Shown: piece after piece, positions 43,288 through 52,923 of the stretch
Numbering within the stretch: position 1 is the stretch's first letter
Layout: every line of letters starts with the position of its first letter
From: Burkholderia latens
GTDB lineage: Bacteria > Pseudomonadota > Gammaproteobacteria > Burkholderiales > Burkholderiaceae
Direction of reading: 5' to 3'
Assembly: GCF_902499045.1 (NCBI RefSeq)
Contig: NZ_CABVPL010000001.1
Coordinates: 234,379-298,378 of the forward strand
Length of the DNA stretch: 64,000 nucleotides
Notes under the pieces: model-generated
Seen by the model: the letters and a program-made list of their open reading frames with translations, nothing else
What the model was told of the DNA's origin: nothing
Database searches by the model: none
Position numbers and translations under genes: made by a program

Positions 43288-43860
43288 TTACTGCGCCGAT
43301 GCGAGGTGATGACGCTGCGCGAGCTTCTGCGCGTCCGCGTAGTGCGCCTGCAGGATTGGCAGCGCCTGGCGTGCGACTTCCTTCAGCTTCGTGTCGCGGC
43401 CCGATGCGATCTCGGCCTGGAATGCCGAGATCGTCTTCTGCTGGCCGGCCAGCGCGACCTGCTCGATGTACGCCTTGTCGAATTCCGCGCCGCGCAGGTT
43501 CCGGATGCTGTCCAACACGGTCTTGTCCGGGTCGTTGGCCGGCACGTCGACGCCGCGCGGGCTGGCGGCGCGCATCGCCTGGATGATCTTTGCGTCGTCG
43601 GCAGACACGCGTTGCGCGAATGCCTTCACCTGGCTGTCCGACGTGCGCGAATCGGCGATGCGCGCGGCATCGTGCTGGGTCGACACGGTTTTCGTGCCGT
43701 CCGTGATGAAGGTCTGATCGGCTTCGTGGATGCGCGTTTGCGTGGCGGCAGCCGGCGCGGATGCGGCCGGTTGCGCGGTTTGCGCATTCGCCGTCACGGC
43801 GACGAGAAGCAAGCCGGCGGCAGACAGTGCGAGGCGCGAAAAGTGGGGAAAGCGGTTCAT
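43288..43860 (-). CDS. DUF4142 secreted protein
   Basis: The 190-residue protein has a signal peptide ('MNRFPHFSRLALSAAGLLLV', cleavage after 'ANA'), a Pro/Ala linker and a helical DUF4142 domain ('ADQTFITDGTKTVSTQHDAA', 'VKAFAQRVSADDAKIIQ', 'FDKAYIEQVALAGQQKTISA'). The family is related to ferritin-like four-helix bundles but lacks their metal ligands; role unknown, probably periplasmic. AAGGAGG lies before the ATG. A GntR-like operator lies about 195 bp upstream. Confidence 0.85.
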   Translation of the reverse strand: MNRFPHFSRLALSAAGLLLVAVTANAQTAQPAASAPAAATQTRIHEADQTFITDGTKTVSTQHDAARIADSRTSDSQVKAFAQRVSADDAKIIQAMRAASPRGVDVPANDPDKTVLDSIRNLRGAEFDKAYIEQVALAGQQKTISAFQAEIASGRDTKLKEVARQALPILQAHYADAQKLAQRHHLASAQ

Positions 43861-44052
43861 GGGACCTCCTTTCGATCGGGGCTCTGATTAACGTGCGGAT
43901 CACGTGATCCGCGGCTGTGCGAGAGACCGGGCGCGCCCGGGCCGGATTCGATCGCCGCTCTGCCGAGGCGGCGTTCGCGATGTGTGCCGGCCCGACTGAT
44001 TCTAGGAGAGCGCCCACGTAGCAGGTGCAACGGCGCTGTGGTTTGTGTAACG

Positions 44053-44067
44053 GTTGGTAAGACCAAT
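44053..44067. promoter_or_regulatory. GntR (PdhR/LldR-type) operator-like site
   Basis: TTGGT-AAG-ACCAA (44054-44066) matches the consensus operator of FCD-domain GntR regulators such as PdhR and LldR. It lies in the 405-bp gap upstream of the DUF4142 gene. A second palindrome, CAGGTA-GTGCG-TACCTG, is at 44087-44103. I see no gene in this gap. Confidence 0.45.
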
Positions 44068-44265
44068 CCAGGCGTGCGCGCGCGGGCAGGTAGTGCGTAC
44101 CTGTCGTGCCTGTCGTCGCGGCAATTTTTGCGTGCGGGTCGCGCGTGCGATGAACGCGATGTGCGTGGATGTCATCGGCGTGTCATCGTCGGGCGCGCAG
44201 CGCATCTGTATCCCGCCCGCCAACTCACCGCGTGTCGAATCGGACATGCGATGCGTGCGCCACCG

Positions 44266-44889
44266 TCATACGCGATCGAGCAGCGCGTCGAGATGCGGCA
44301 GCAGCGGCGTCGCGCAATGCGACTGCAACGCGTCGGGCGCCGTGTAGCCCCAAGCGACGCCCTGGAACGCGATGCGTGCGCGGCGCGCCGCGTCGGCGTC
44401 GCGGATTTCATCGCCGACGTACAGCACGTCGGCCGGCTGCATGCCGGCTTCGCGCACGAGCGCGCGCAGCCGGCGCGCCTTGCCGAACAGCGGAATGCCG
44501 CACGCGAACGTATCGACGCGGCGGCTCGCATGCGCGCCGAGCCGGTCGCGGACGACGTCCTCGCTGTTCGACGTGGCGATCGCGATGCGGATGCCGCGCG
44601 CGGCAAGTGCGTCGAAGGTCGTGTCGACGCCGGGGAACAGCTTCACGTGCGCGATGCGCGGCCGCATCAGCCGGCGGATGTCGAGCGTCACGCGCGGCAC
44701 TTTCCACATCGGTACTTCGAGCGCGCGGATGATTTCGCGCGCGGACATGCCGCGCAGCAGCGGGCGCAGCTCGGGCGTCGCGTCGCGGAAACCATGCAGG
44801 CGCGACGCGTCCGTCAGCGCCGACAGGAAGCAGTCGAGGGAATCGGCGAGGGTGCCGTCGAAGTCGAATGCGATGAGTCGATAGGGCAT
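44266..44889 (-). CDS. HAD-superfamily hydrolase, phosphoglycolate-phosphatase-like
   Basis: The 207-residue protein has HAD motif I 'FDFDGTLADS' (nucleophile Asp), motif II 'IAIATSNSE', a Lys in 'LFGKARRLRALVREA' and motif III 'VLYVGDEIRDADAA'. A helical cap of about 70 residues follows motif I, as in Gph-like enzymes. A small phosphorylated metabolite is the expected substrate. The start at 44889 is the ATG directly before 'PYRLIAFDF'. The 273 bp upstream hold nothing I can call. Confidence 0.87.
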   Translation of the reverse strand: MPYRLIAFDFDGTLADSLDCFLSALTDASRLHGFRDATPELRPLLRGMSAREIIRALEVPMWKVPRVTLDIRRLMRPRIAHVKLFPGVDTTFDALAARGIRIAIATSNSEDVVRDRLGAHASRRVDTFACGIPLFGKARRLRALVREAGMQPADVLYVGDEIRDADAARRARIAFQGVAWGYTAPDALQSHCATPLLPHLDALLDRV

Positions 44890-45162
44890 GGAGCGGTGCG
44901 GCGAGTTTCGGTGAGCCGGTGACGATACCACTGAATCGCATTGCATTTTGAGGGGCTTTGGAGCTGGAGCGCCTGGTCGGCGGCATCGCGCGAGTGCGGG
45001 CATCTGTGGCGGGATACAAAGTGGCGCGTAGCGGACCGCGCGCGAATGGATCCCGCGAACTCCCGCCCAGAGTGCGCAACGGCCGCGAATCGGCCTCCCT
45101 TGTCTCCCGCTCCACACCGCGCTATCGTTTCCGCTCCGCCCCGAGCGTTCCGGAGAGCCGAC

Positions 45163-45606
45163 GTGCCCGCCACCCCATCAGCCGCGCTGAGATTTTCCAC
45201 CGACAAGCGCGAGCTCGACATCGACACCATCTTCGATTTCCTGCATCGCGACGCGTACTGGTCGCGGGGCATTCCGCGCGACGTCGTCGAGCGTGCGATC
45301 GACGGCTCGCTGTGCTTCGGCGCGTATGTCGGCGACCGGCTCGTCGGTTTCGCGCGGCTCGTGACCGATCATGCGACGTTCGCGTACCTGTGCGACGTCT
45401 TCGTGCTGCCGGCCGAGCGCGGCAACGGCTACGGCCGCGCGCTGATCGACCACATATTCGCGCAACCGATGTTGCAAAGCCTGCGGTGCATCATGCTGTC
45501 GACGTCGGACGCGCATGGTCTGTACCGGCCGGTCGGCTTCGCGCCGCCGGCGAAGCCCGAGCTGCTGATGGAGATCCGCCGCTCCGACATCTACGCGAAA
45601 CGCTGA
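45163..45606 (+). CDS. GNAT-family N-acetyltransferase
   Basis: From the GTG at 45163, preceded by GGAGAG, the 147-residue product has the GNAT core 'YVGDRLVGFARLVTDHATFA', 'YLCDVFVLPAERGNGYGRAL' with the pyrophosphate-binding R/Q-x-x-G-x-G/A loop, and 'HGLYRPVGFAPPAKPE'. This resembles small acetyltransferases of the YitI/ElaA-like groups; the substrate is unknown. The frame is open upstream to 44941 but lacks GNAT content there. Confidence 0.82.
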   Translation: MPATPSAALRFSTDKRELDIDTIFDFLHRDAYWSRGIPRDVVERAIDGSLCFGAYVGDRLVGFARLVTDHATFAYLCDVFVLPAERGNGYGRALIDHIFAQPMLQSLRCIMLSTSDAHGLYRPVGFAPPAKPELLMEIRRSDIYAKR

Positions 45607-45661
45607 CGCGTGGTGAGCGCATACAATACGCGCTTTCGTTTTTGCAGAAGGGAAGCCCATC

Positions 45662-45880
45662 ATGACCGAACAGGAAGCCGAACAGCTGGCCACGCATCGT
45701 CACTACAAGGGCGGGCTGTATCGCTACATCGGCGTCGCGCGCCATTCCGAAACCGAGGAAGCGGTGGTCGTGTACGAGCATCTGTGGCCGCATGCGCGCG
45801 GCCTGTGGGTGCGGCCGGAAGCGATGTTCAACGAGAACCTGCCGGACGGCACGCCGCGTTTCCGCAAGCTGCGCGACTGA
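45662..45880 (+). CDS. DUF1653 protein
   Basis: The 72-residue product begins 'MTEQEAEQLATHRHYKGGLY' and has the DUF1653 core 'KGGLYRYIGVARHSETEEAV' and 'VVYEHLWPHARGLWVRPEAM'. The fold is a small beta domain; function is not known. It lies 55 bp after the GNAT gene on the same strand and follows AGAAGGGAAG. Confidence 0.88.
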   Translation: MTEQEAEQLATHRHYKGGLYRYIGVARHSETEEAVVVYEHLWPHARGLWVRPEAMFNENLPDGTPRFRKLRD

Positions 45881-45963
45881 GCGCCAGCAGGCGCCGGCGG
45901 CGGGCGATGAGCGACGGATCGCGCAAACGCCGCTCCGGTCGTGCCGGCCGCCGATCGAACCGG

Positions 45964-47187
45964 CTAGCCGCGTGCTCGCGCGCCCGCCAGCGCCTTCGTC
46001 AGCTCGGCCGGCCCGTGCACGACCGTCACCTCCGGCGTGCCGTGCCACGCGGCCAGCCGCTTCACGGCTTTCGCGACGTCCGCCGCGAGACCCGTGCCGA
46101 ACCGCACGCCGGGCTCCACATGCACCGCCTTCAATTCGAACGTGCCGAGCGCGCGATGCGCTTTCGCGTCGACGCGCGCGACGAGCCGGCCGCGATGCAG
46201 CACCGGCAGGCAGAAATAGCCGTAGCGCCGCTTGTGCGCGGGCGTATAGCACTCGATCGTGTAGTCGAAGCCGAACAGCGTCGACGCGCGCCGGCGGTCC
46301 CACACCACCGGATCGAACGGCGACAGCAACGTCGTGACCGTCGAGCGCAGCGTGTCGGCCGCGGCGGCGGGCAGCAGCGCGTCGAGCGAGCGATGCACGT
46401 AGGCCGGCTCCTTCCAGTCGGCGATCTCCACTGGAATCAGCTCGCCTGCATCTGCCAGCTGCTCGAGCTCCGCGCGGTACGAACGGCGCGGCAGCCGGTA
46501 GTAGTCGGCGACCCAGTCCGCGCGCACGACGCCGAGCGCACGGCACGTGTAATCGAGCAGCGCCGGCAACACCGCGTCGCGCGGCGGCAGGTCGCGCGCG
46601 TCGTCCCAGCCCGGCAGCACGCGCTCGCGCACGTCGTAGATGCGCTGGAAATTGCGGCGCTCGGACACCATCAGCTCGCCGAGCGTGAACAGCACTTCCA
46701 GGTGCTTCTTCTCGGGCTTGCGATCCCACCATCCGTTGCCCTTCGCGCCGTCCTCGCGGATGAAGTCGGCTGACCGCACGGGGCCTTCCTCGCGAATCCG
46801 CGACAGCAGCCGGTCGATTTCCGCGCGGTTCTGCGCGTGCCAGTCGGCTGCATATTTCCAGCCCATACCCGATGGATCGAGCATCTTGTAACGCATCAGC
46901 CCGAATTGCTCGATCGGCAGGAAGCACGCCTCGTGCGACCAGTATTCGAACAGGCGCGCCTCGGCGAGATGTTCGTCGAGCCACTGCGGCGCGAAGTCGC
47001 CGAGCCGGCTGAACAGCACCAGGTACGGGCTGCGCGCGACGACGTGGATGGTATCGATCTGCAGTTGCGCCATCCGGCGGATCGTATCGAGCACGTCGGC
47101 CTTGGTGGCTTTGCGGCGGGGCGGGGTCAACAGGCCCTGCGCGGCGAGATGCAGCGCGCGGGCGGCGGCGGGCGAGAGCGTAAGCAT
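45964..47187 (-). CDS. YcaQ/AlkX-like DNA glycosylase (HTH_42 family)
   Basis: The 407-residue protein belongs to the tandem winged-helix HTH_42 family: 'RRMAQLQIDTIHVVARSPYL' carries the Q-x-D pair (Gln43, Asp45) that marks YcaQ/AlkX, with 'LFEYWSHEACFLPIEQFGLM', 'LLSPFDPVVWDRRRASTLFG' and 'YGYFCLPVLHRGRLVARVDA'. E. coli YcaQ unhooks DNA interstrand crosslinks such as those made by nitrogen mustards. A role in crosslink repair is inferred from the family. It is leftward and isolated. Confidence 0.87.
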   Translation of the reverse strand: MLTLSPAAARALHLAAQGLLTPPRRKATKADVLDTIRRMAQLQIDTIHVVARSPYLVLFSRLGDFAPQWLDEHLAEARLFEYWSHEACFLPIEQFGLMRYKMLDPSGMGWKYAADWHAQNRAEIDRLLSRIREEGPVRSADFIREDGAKGNGWWDRKPEKKHLEVLFTLGELMVSERRNFQRIYDVRERVLPGWDDARDLPPRDAVLPALLDYTCRALGVVRADWVADYYRLPRRSYRAELEQLADAGELIPVEIADWKEPAYVHRSLDALLPAAAADTLRSTVTTLLSPFDPVVWDRRRASTLFGFDYTIECYTPAHKRRYGYFCLPVLHRGRLVARVDAKAHRALGTFELKAVHVEPGVRFGTGLAADVAKAVKRLAAWHGTPEVTVVHGPAELTKALAGARARG

Positions 47188-47318
47188 CGAAGCGGCGGCT
47201 GAGGGTGGCGGTCGGGCACCACTTTAGCGCGAAAGCGGCGCACGTGTGCGATGCATGACCGCCGCGCGTCTGACAATGCTTGACAGACGCGCGGCGCGAG
47301 TTTCCCTATAGTGCGGAC

Positions 47319-47487
47319 ATGGCGCGACGAAATGTGCGCGCAAAGATTCGGCTTCCGACGCACATATGTCCATGGCACGCAGGAAGCAGATCCGGGATTC
47401 TCAACCCCCAACGAGAGAACCGGAGCCCTGAGCGGATATCCATACGGCTGTGCACCGGCCCCGTGTGGATGTCCGCTGATTTTTTTG
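47319..47487 (+). ncRNA. Candidate intergenic small RNA
   Basis: In the 343-bp gap between two leftward genes, a rightward terminator of high quality ends at 47487 although no rightward gene precedes it. Upstream are TTGACA (47280-47285) and TATAGT (47307-47312), at a long spacing of 21 bp. Transcription from about 47319 would give an RNA of about 170 nt. Inside it, TCCGG-GA-TTCTC pairs with GAGAA-CCGGA to present a C-rich loop (AACCCCCAAC), able in principle to pair with G-rich ribosome sites. No convincing ORF with a ribosome site is present. Confidence 0.5.
47431..47487 (+). terminator. Strong rho-independent terminator
   Basis: A 17-bp stem (47431-47447 with 47461-47477, two G-U pairs) and 13-nt loop are followed by seven T residues (47480-47486). 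Read leftward there is no T-run, so it acts on the plus strand only. Confidence 0.85.
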
Positions 47488-47530
47488 GTTTTCCGGTTGT
47501 GCCGCCGCCAGCCGTTTCCCGTCCGGCCGC

Positions 47531-48946
47531 TTATTGCCGCTTGCCGCGCGCGACTTCGTCGCCGGCGCCGGGCGGCAGCCGCCGCGTGATCGGAATCGAT
47601 GCGAACGAACACAGCCCGACCACGACGAACGCGGGCCAGAAATCCGACCAGACCATCGTCTGGTGCCCCTGCGCCCAGTGCGACACGTGCAGCACGAGGC
47701 CGGCGACCGTCACGCCGAGCCCGAGCGACATCTGCTGCACGACACTGCCGAGGCTCGTCGCGCGACCTGCGTCGGCCTGCGAGATATCCGCGTAGATCAT
47801 CGAGTTCAGGCTCGTGAACTGGAGCGCGGGGAAGATGCCGCCGACCAGCACGATCGTCCAGATCGCCCACGTGGGCATGCCCGGGTGGAACACGCCGTAC
47901 GCGGCGATCGCGAGGCCCGCAAACGCGGCGTTGTAGATCAGCACCGTGCGAAAGCCGAAGCGGCGCAGCGTATGCGTGGCCGTCGAGCGGCTCACCGCGC
48001 CGCCGAGCGCGGACGCGCAGGTGATCAGCCCCGAGTGGAACGCGCTCATCCCGAGCCCTTCCTGCAGCGCCAGCGGCAGCAGGAACGGTACCGCTCCGAG
48101 GCCGATGCGGAACAGCGACCCGCCGACCACGCTCGCGTGGTACGTCGGAATCTTCAGGAAGCTGAGGTCGAGCACCGGCCGCTCCTTGCGGCGTGCGTAC
48201 GGCACATAGAGCGCGAGCAGCGCGACGCCGATCGCGCACATCGCCAGCGCGTTGCTGCGCGACGTGAGCGCGCCGTCGATCAGCGTGAGTCCCATCAGCA
48301 GCAGCGCCGCGCCGCTCGCCGACAGCAGGAAGCCGAACCAGTCGAGCGGGCCGGGATCGGGCTCGTGCGTGTTAGCGATGTGCTTGCTCGCGAGGTAGAT
48401 CCCGTAGATGCCGATCGGCACGTTGATGAAGAAGATCATCCGCCAGTGCAGGTAGGTCGTGATGAAGCCGCCGACGAGCGGCCCGACCGTGGGCCCGAAC
48501 AGCGCGGGGATCGCGAGGTAGTTCATCGCGCGCACGAGATCGGAGCGCGGCACCGCACGGAAGATGATGATCCGGCCGACCGGCACCATCATCGCGCCGC
48601 CGACGCCTTGCACGAAGCGCGCGAACGTGAGCACCCCGAGAGAGTTGGACGCCGCGCACATCAGCGAGCCGGCGACGAAGATGCCGATCGCGGTGCGGAA
48701 CACGGCGCGCGCGCTGAAGCGGTCGGCGAGCCATCCGCAGATCGGGATGAATACGCCGAGGCCGACCACGTAGGCCGTGATCGCGATGTTCAGTGTGACG
48801 GGATTGTGCCCGAAGTCCCTCGCCATCGCGGGCAGTGCGGTGACGATGATGTTCGCGTCGACGCTTTCCATGAACAACGCACAGGCAACGATGAGCGGTG
48901 CTAGAAAGACGGGCGACATGGGCAGGGCGCGCGGTAAAGACGCCAT
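47531..48946 (-). CDS. MFS multidrug exporter, DHA2 (EmrB/QacA) family
   Basis: The 471-residue protein has 14 predicted spans and DHA2 signatures: '[18 protein letters not shown]' in TM1, '[13 protein letters not shown]' (motif A), '[20 protein letters not shown]' (motif C-like antiporter segment) and '[12 protein letters not shown]'. It is expected to export drugs or toxic metabolites by proton antiport. No membrane-fusion partner is adjacent. Start choice is uncertain: GTG 48955, ATG 48946 and ATG 48919 are all in frame with weak ribosome sites. Confidence 0.88.
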   Translation of the reverse strand: MASLPRALPMSPVFLAPLIVACALFMESVDANIIVTALPAMARDFGHNPVTLNIAITAYVVGLGVFIPICGWLADRFSARAVFRTAIGIFVAGSLMCAASNSLGVLTFARFVQGVGGAMMVPVGRIIIFRAVPRSDLVRAMNYLAIPALFGPTVGPLVGGFITTYLHWRMIFFINVPIGIYGIYLASKHIANTHEPDPGPLDWFGFLLSASGAALLLMGLTLIDGALTSRSNALAMCAIGVALLALYVPYARRKERPVLDLSFLKIPTYHASVVGGSLFRIGLGAVPFLLPLALQEGLGMSAFHSGLITCASALGGAVSRSTATHTLRRFGFRTVLIYNAAFAGLAIAAYGVFHPGMPTWAIWTIVLVGGIFPALQFTSLNSMIYADISQADAGRATSLGSVVQQMSLGLGVTVAGLVLHVSHWAQGHQTMVWSDFWPAFVVVGLCSFASIPITRRLPPGAGDEVARGKRQ

Positions 48947-49216
48947 TATGCCCACAATGTGGTCGTTGCGTCACGCGAGACAACGCTTGTTCCGCATGTT
49001 GCAACAGTCGTTCCTGCTTCGGCTCGACCGAAAAGAGACGGCTGCGGCGGCGCGCATCGCGCGGCAGCAAACTTGCACGCGATGCGCGTTTCGTGCGACA
49101 TTCGAAACTCGTCTGTGGAATACAACGACGCGCATCGATCGACGGCCATCGAGACGAGCGCACGCGCGAACGAGACCCCTGCCGATCCATTCATCATCGA
49201 AAGGAGGGGACACGCC

Positions 49217-50941
49217 ATGACGTCACGCCGTGCCGCATCGACCGCATCCACCGCATTGCATCCCGCGCCGTATCTGCCGCGGCCCGCGCCGCGTCTGCGC
49301 TGGGCCGCCGTCATCGCGGTCGCGTATCTGGCCGTCGCCGGCTGCGCCGCGCAGGCCGACAGCGCGAACCACGCGGCTGCGCAGGCGGCCAGCCGGACTG
49401 CCGTGCCGGCCTCGGCCGCGTTCACGAACCAGAGCGCCGGCACGCTGCTGCCGCCGCCGAGCGAGCTCTACGGCGACCTGTTCGTCGCCGTGCAGACCGC
49501 GCAGCTCTATCCCGACCAGAAAACCTTCGTCGACGCGACGCCCGACACCGATCCTGCGACGATCGTGCAGTTGTATCAGCAACAGAAGTCGCAGCCTGGC
49601 TTCTCGCTGAAGGCGTTCGTCGATCAGCACTTCACGCCGCCGCCGGAGGGCGGGGTCACGCCGCCGCCGAACCAGACGCTGCGCCAGCACATCGACTGGT
49701 TGTGGCCGCAACTGACGCGCACGAGCACGACGGTGCCGCCGTACAGTTCGCTGATCCCGATGCCGAAACCGTACGTGGTGCCGGGCGGACGCTTCCGCGA
49801 AGGCTACTACTGGGACACCTATTTCACGATGCTGGGGCTGCAGGTGTCGGGGCGCGAGGATCTCGTCGACGACATGCTCGACAACTTCGCGCACCTGATC
49901 GACACGGTCGGCCACATCCCGAACGGCAATCGCACGTACTACGCGAGCCGCTCGCAGCCGCCGTTCTTCGCGTACATGGTCACGCTCGCCGCGCAGGCCG
50001 AAGGCGACAAGGTCTACCAGAAATACCTGCCCGCGCTGCGCAAGGAGTACGCGTACTGGATGCAGGGCGAGACCACGACGCCGCGCGGGCAGGCCACCCG
50101 CCACGTGGTCGCGATGCCGGACGGCGCGGTGCTGAACCGCTACTGGGACGCGAGCGACACGCCGCGCGACGAGTCGTATCTCGAGGACGTGACGACCGCG
50201 AAGGCCGTGCCGAGCCGCCCGGCGAACGACGTGTACCGCGACCTGCGTGCGGGCGCCGAGAGCGGCTGGGACTACAGCTCACGCTGGTTCGGCGACGGCA
50301 AGACGCTCGCGACGATCCGCACGACGTCGATCGTGCCGGTCGACCTGAACAGCCTGATGTTCCATCTCGAGACGACGATCGTGAAGGGCTGCGCGATCAC
50401 GCGCGACATCGCGTGCGTGACGGACTTCTCCGGGCGGGCGGCGCGCCGCGCGGCGGCGATCAATCACTACCTGTGGAACCGTCGCGGCTATTACGGCGAC
50501 TACGACTGGCAGTTGCGCAAGCCGCGCGACGCGGTGACGGCCGCCGCGCTGTATCCGCTGTTCGCGGGCGTCGCATGGCCGGAGCGTGCGAAGGCGACCG
50601 CGCGCGAGGTGCGCAAGACGCTGCTGCAGCCGGGCGGTCTCGCGACGACGACGGTGAACACGGGCCAGCAGTGGGATGCGCCGAACGGCTGGGCGCCGTT
50701 GCAGTGGATCGCGATCGAAGGGCTGCGCCGCTATGGCGAGCCGGCGCTCGCGAAAGACATCGGCACGCGCTTCCTGGCCGACGTGAAGCACGTGTATGCG
50801 ACCGAAGGCAAGCTCGTCGAGAAGTACGTGGTCGAAGGCACGGGCGAGGGCGGCGGCGGGGGCGGCGAGTATCCGCTGCAGGACGGCTTCGGCTGGACCA
50901 ACGGCGTCACGTTGAAGCTGCTCGGGCTGTACGGCGAGTGA
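49217..50941 (+). CDS. treA: Periplasmic trehalase (GH37)
   Basis: The 574-residue enzyme carries both trehalase signatures, '[15 protein letters not shown]' and '[14 protein letters not shown]', with acidic catalytic residues of GH37 in '[16 protein letters not shown]'. It hydrolyses trehalose to two glucoses. The N-terminus has a long basic leader and hydrophobic run with a lipobox-like 'AVAGC', so the enzyme is periplasmic or a lipoprotein. '[19 protein letters not shown]' is the Gly-rich lid. AAGGAGG precedes the ATG. It is convergent with a carbohydrate porin gene. Confidence 0.95.
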   Translation: MTSRRAASTASTALHPAPYLPRPAPRLRWAAVIAVAYLAVAGCAAQADSANHAAAQAASRTAVPASAAFTNQSAGTLLPPPSELYGDLFVAVQTAQLYPDQKTFVDATPDTDPATIVQLYQQQKSQPGFSLKAFVDQHFTPPPEGGVTPPPNQTLRQHIDWLWPQLTRTSTTVPPYSSLIPMPKPYVVPGGRFREGYYWDTYFTMLGLQVSGREDLVDDMLDNFAHLIDTVGHIPNGNRTYYASRSQPPFFAYMVTLAAQAEGDKVYQKYLPALRKEYAYWMQGETTTPRGQATRHVVAMPDGAVLNRYWDASDTPRDESYLEDVTTAKAVPSRPANDVYRDLRAGAESGWDYSSRWFGDGKTLATIRTTSIVPVDLNSLMFHLETTIVKGCAITRDIACVTDFSGRAARRAAAINHYLWNRRGYYGDYDWQLRKPRDAVTAAALYPLFAGVAWPERAKATAREVRKTLLQPGGLATTTVNTGQQWDAPNGWAPLQWIAIEGLRRYGEPALAKDIGTRFLADVKHVYATEGKLVEKYVVEGTGEGGGGGGEYPLQDGFGWTNGVTLKLLGLYGE

Positions 50942-51018
50942 TGGACGGCCGTAACGCATGCACGTAACGCATAACGCATAGCGCCTCGCGCATATCGCAC
51001 GCGCGTGTATGAAAGCAC

Positions 51019-51054
51019 CGGGCCGGATCGCCGCTCGAGCGGTAGTCCGGCCCG
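51019..51054. terminator. Hairpin between treA and oprB
   Basis: CGGGCCGGA (51019-51027) pairs with TCCGGCCCG (51046-51054); the loop contains the 12-bp palindrome CCGCTCGAGCGG. Read leftward it is followed by GTGCTTTC. Short TAACGCA repeats lie at 50950-50985. Confidence 0.55.
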
Positions 51055-51072
51055 TATTGCATGCGCGGTCGG

Positions 51073-52563
51073 TCAGAACGTGATCGTCGTCCGCACGCCG
51101 ACCACCGTTTCGTCGCCGATGCGCGCGCCGGCCGCGTTCGGGTTCGGGATCCCGCCGCCCGGCCGGAAGAAGTGCTGAAGGTCGGCCTGCAACTGCCACC
51201 ACGGCGTGACCTGATACTGGTAGGTCGCCTCGATCACGGTTTCCGCGCGGCGCACCGGATAGCCGGGCGTTGCATAGGTGCCGGTGTCGCCGTCGAACCC
51301 GCGCGCATGCGAGCCGATCTTCGCGTAGCCGATCGCGATGCCGGCCGTGTCGTTGTCGCGTCCGGCGAACGGCGCCTTCAGCGTGACGCCCGCATTCGCC
51401 GCGAAATCGACGACGTTGCGATCGCCGGGCGCGCCCATCACGCGCGCGAACACGCCCACCGAACGCGGACTGTCGGCCGACGGCCGCCACACCATCTGAT
51501 CGGCGACCGCATAGAAGCCGTAGTTGCCGCGATGCGTGGCGGGAATGCCGTTGCTGGCCGGATTCGCGAGCGACAGCCCGTCGGTGCCGAAGCGCGGATC
51601 GTTCGCGTGCTGCGACTGATACCAGAAGCCGAGCTTGTACGTGCCCGGCAAGCCGGCCGGTTGCGGCGCCTTCGGATCGGCGGGCGGCGCGTTCAGCGCG
51701 TACTGAAGCTCGCCGATCACGAATGCGCCGCTGCGCAGGTTGAAGTTGGTGCCGTGCGCGTTCAGCGCCTGCGCATCGCCGTCGCTGCGGCCGGCCGGGT
51801 TGCCGTCGAACACGCCGACCATCGCCGTCCACGCGTCGGCCGGCTTCACGCGCAGCCGCACGCCGAGCGACGACAGCGGATACGCGGGGCCGCCGGCCGG
51901 CAGGTCGGCGGCGGGCAGCACGGGCCAGCCGAACGTCGCGTTCATGAACGTCGCCGCGTACTGGCTCACCATGAATTCCTGGTCGACGCTCTGCTGGCCG
52001 ACTCGCACGTCGGCCTTGCCGTCGAGGAATGCTTGCTGGTACCAGAGCTCCCACAACCGCGTGGTCGAATTCGCTTCGATGCCGGTCGCGGTCTGCAGGG
52101 TCTGCAAATAGCGCTGCGACAGATTGGTGCCGTGGATCTGCAGCGCCGATACGTTGAACGTGCCGCCCGGCAGCCCGACCGCTTTGTCGGTATCGAGGTT
52201 GAAGCCGAATTGCGTGACGCCCTGGTACGCGCCGCCGCGTGCCGTGCCGCCCGCGGCGTTGTACAGGTATTCGCTGGTTTCCTGCAGGTTCAGCGTGACG
52301 CCATGGTCGCCGAGCACGTCGCGCAGGCCGCCCATGTTGCCGAGGAGATTCGAGCGCTCCCAGAATCCGGTGGGCGCGGCGGCATCGGCGGCCTGTTGGG
52401 CGGGGGCGGCGCTCGTATCGCCGGCTGCGGGGGCGGCCGGCGCGACCGCAGCGGGCGGCGGCGACGATTGCGCGAATGCGGGTGCGGCCGCGAGCGACAG
52501 TAGCAGCGCAGCGAGCGCATCGATGCGCGGTGCGCGCGGGGCGGGTTCAAAACGATGCTTCAT
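51073..52563 (-). CDS. oprB: Carbohydrate-selective porin, OprB family
   Basis: The 496-residue protein has a signal peptide ending 'APAFAQ', a Pro/Ala-rich linker, and an OprB barrel with 'GVTLNLQETSEYLYNAAGG', 'LWYQQAFLDGKADVRVGQQS', 'GFWYQSQHANDPRFGTDG' and 'ATYQYQVTPWWQLQADLQHF', ending 'VVGVRTTITF' with the C-terminal Phe. OprB porins admit glucose and other sugars through the outer membrane. Convergence with trehalase suggests, but does not prove, that it serves disaccharide or glucose uptake. Confidence 0.92.
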   Translation of the reverse strand: MKHRFEPAPRAPRIDALAALLLSLAAAPAFAQSSPPPAAVAPAAPAAGDTSAAPAQQAADAAAPTGFWERSNLLGNMGGLRDVLGDHGVTLNLQETSEYLYNAAGGTARGGAYQGVTQFGFNLDTDKAVGLPGGTFNVSALQIHGTNLSQRYLQTLQTATGIEANSTTRLWELWYQQAFLDGKADVRVGQQSVDQEFMVSQYAATFMNATFGWPVLPAADLPAGGPAYPLSSLGVRLRVKPADAWTAMVGVFDGNPAGRSDGDAQALNAHGTNFNLRSGAFVIGELQYALNAPPADPKAPQPAGLPGTYKLGFWYQSQHANDPRFGTDGLSLANPASNGIPATHRGNYGFYAVADQMVWRPSADSPRSVGVFARVMGAPGDRNVVDFAANAGVTLKAPFAGRDNDTAGIAIGYAKIGSHARGFDGDTGTYATPGYPVRRAETVIEATYQYQVTPWWQLQADLQHFFRPGGGIPNPNAAGARIGDETVVGVRTTITF

Positions 52564-52647
52564 GCGGACTCCGGGTTTCGATCGATGAGTGTCTCAGAAG
52601 AAAGGAACGGGCAGCGCGATGGCGCGGGAGCGCGGTCTACGCGCGGT

Positions 52648-52923
52648 CTACGGCAGCCAGCCGCCGATGCGCCACACATGCGCGAAGCCGACGCGCGACG
52701 CGGCTGCGCAGAGCAGCGCGACGAGCGCGACGGCGGCCGCCATCGCGCCGACCAGCGCGCAGTCGAGCGGGCGCGGCAGCGGACGCGACGGCAGGTGTCC
52801 GAGCGTGGTGCCGCACCGGTTGCCGCAAGCCCGGGCGAGCAGTGAAAGCACGGAGACGACCGAGCGGTCGCCCGCAACGAGAGCGAGCCGCTTGAGTCTG
52901 AGCGCGAACGATGGAAAGAACAT
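52648..52923 (-). CDS. Small membrane protein upstream of oprB
   Basis: From the ATG at 52923, with GGAGGTACG upstream, a 91-residue product begins 'MFFPSFALRLKRLALVAGDR' and contains one clear hydrophobic span ('ALVGAMAAAVALVALLCAAA') near the C-terminus. I recognise no family. It lies 84 bp upstream of oprB on the same strand and could be co-transcribed. The strong ribosome site is the main support. Confidence 0.5.
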   Translation of the reverse strand: MFFPSFALRLKRLALVAGDRSVVSVLSLLARACGNRCGTTLGHLPSRPLPRPLDCALVGAMAAAVALVALLCAAASRVGFAHVWRIGGWLP

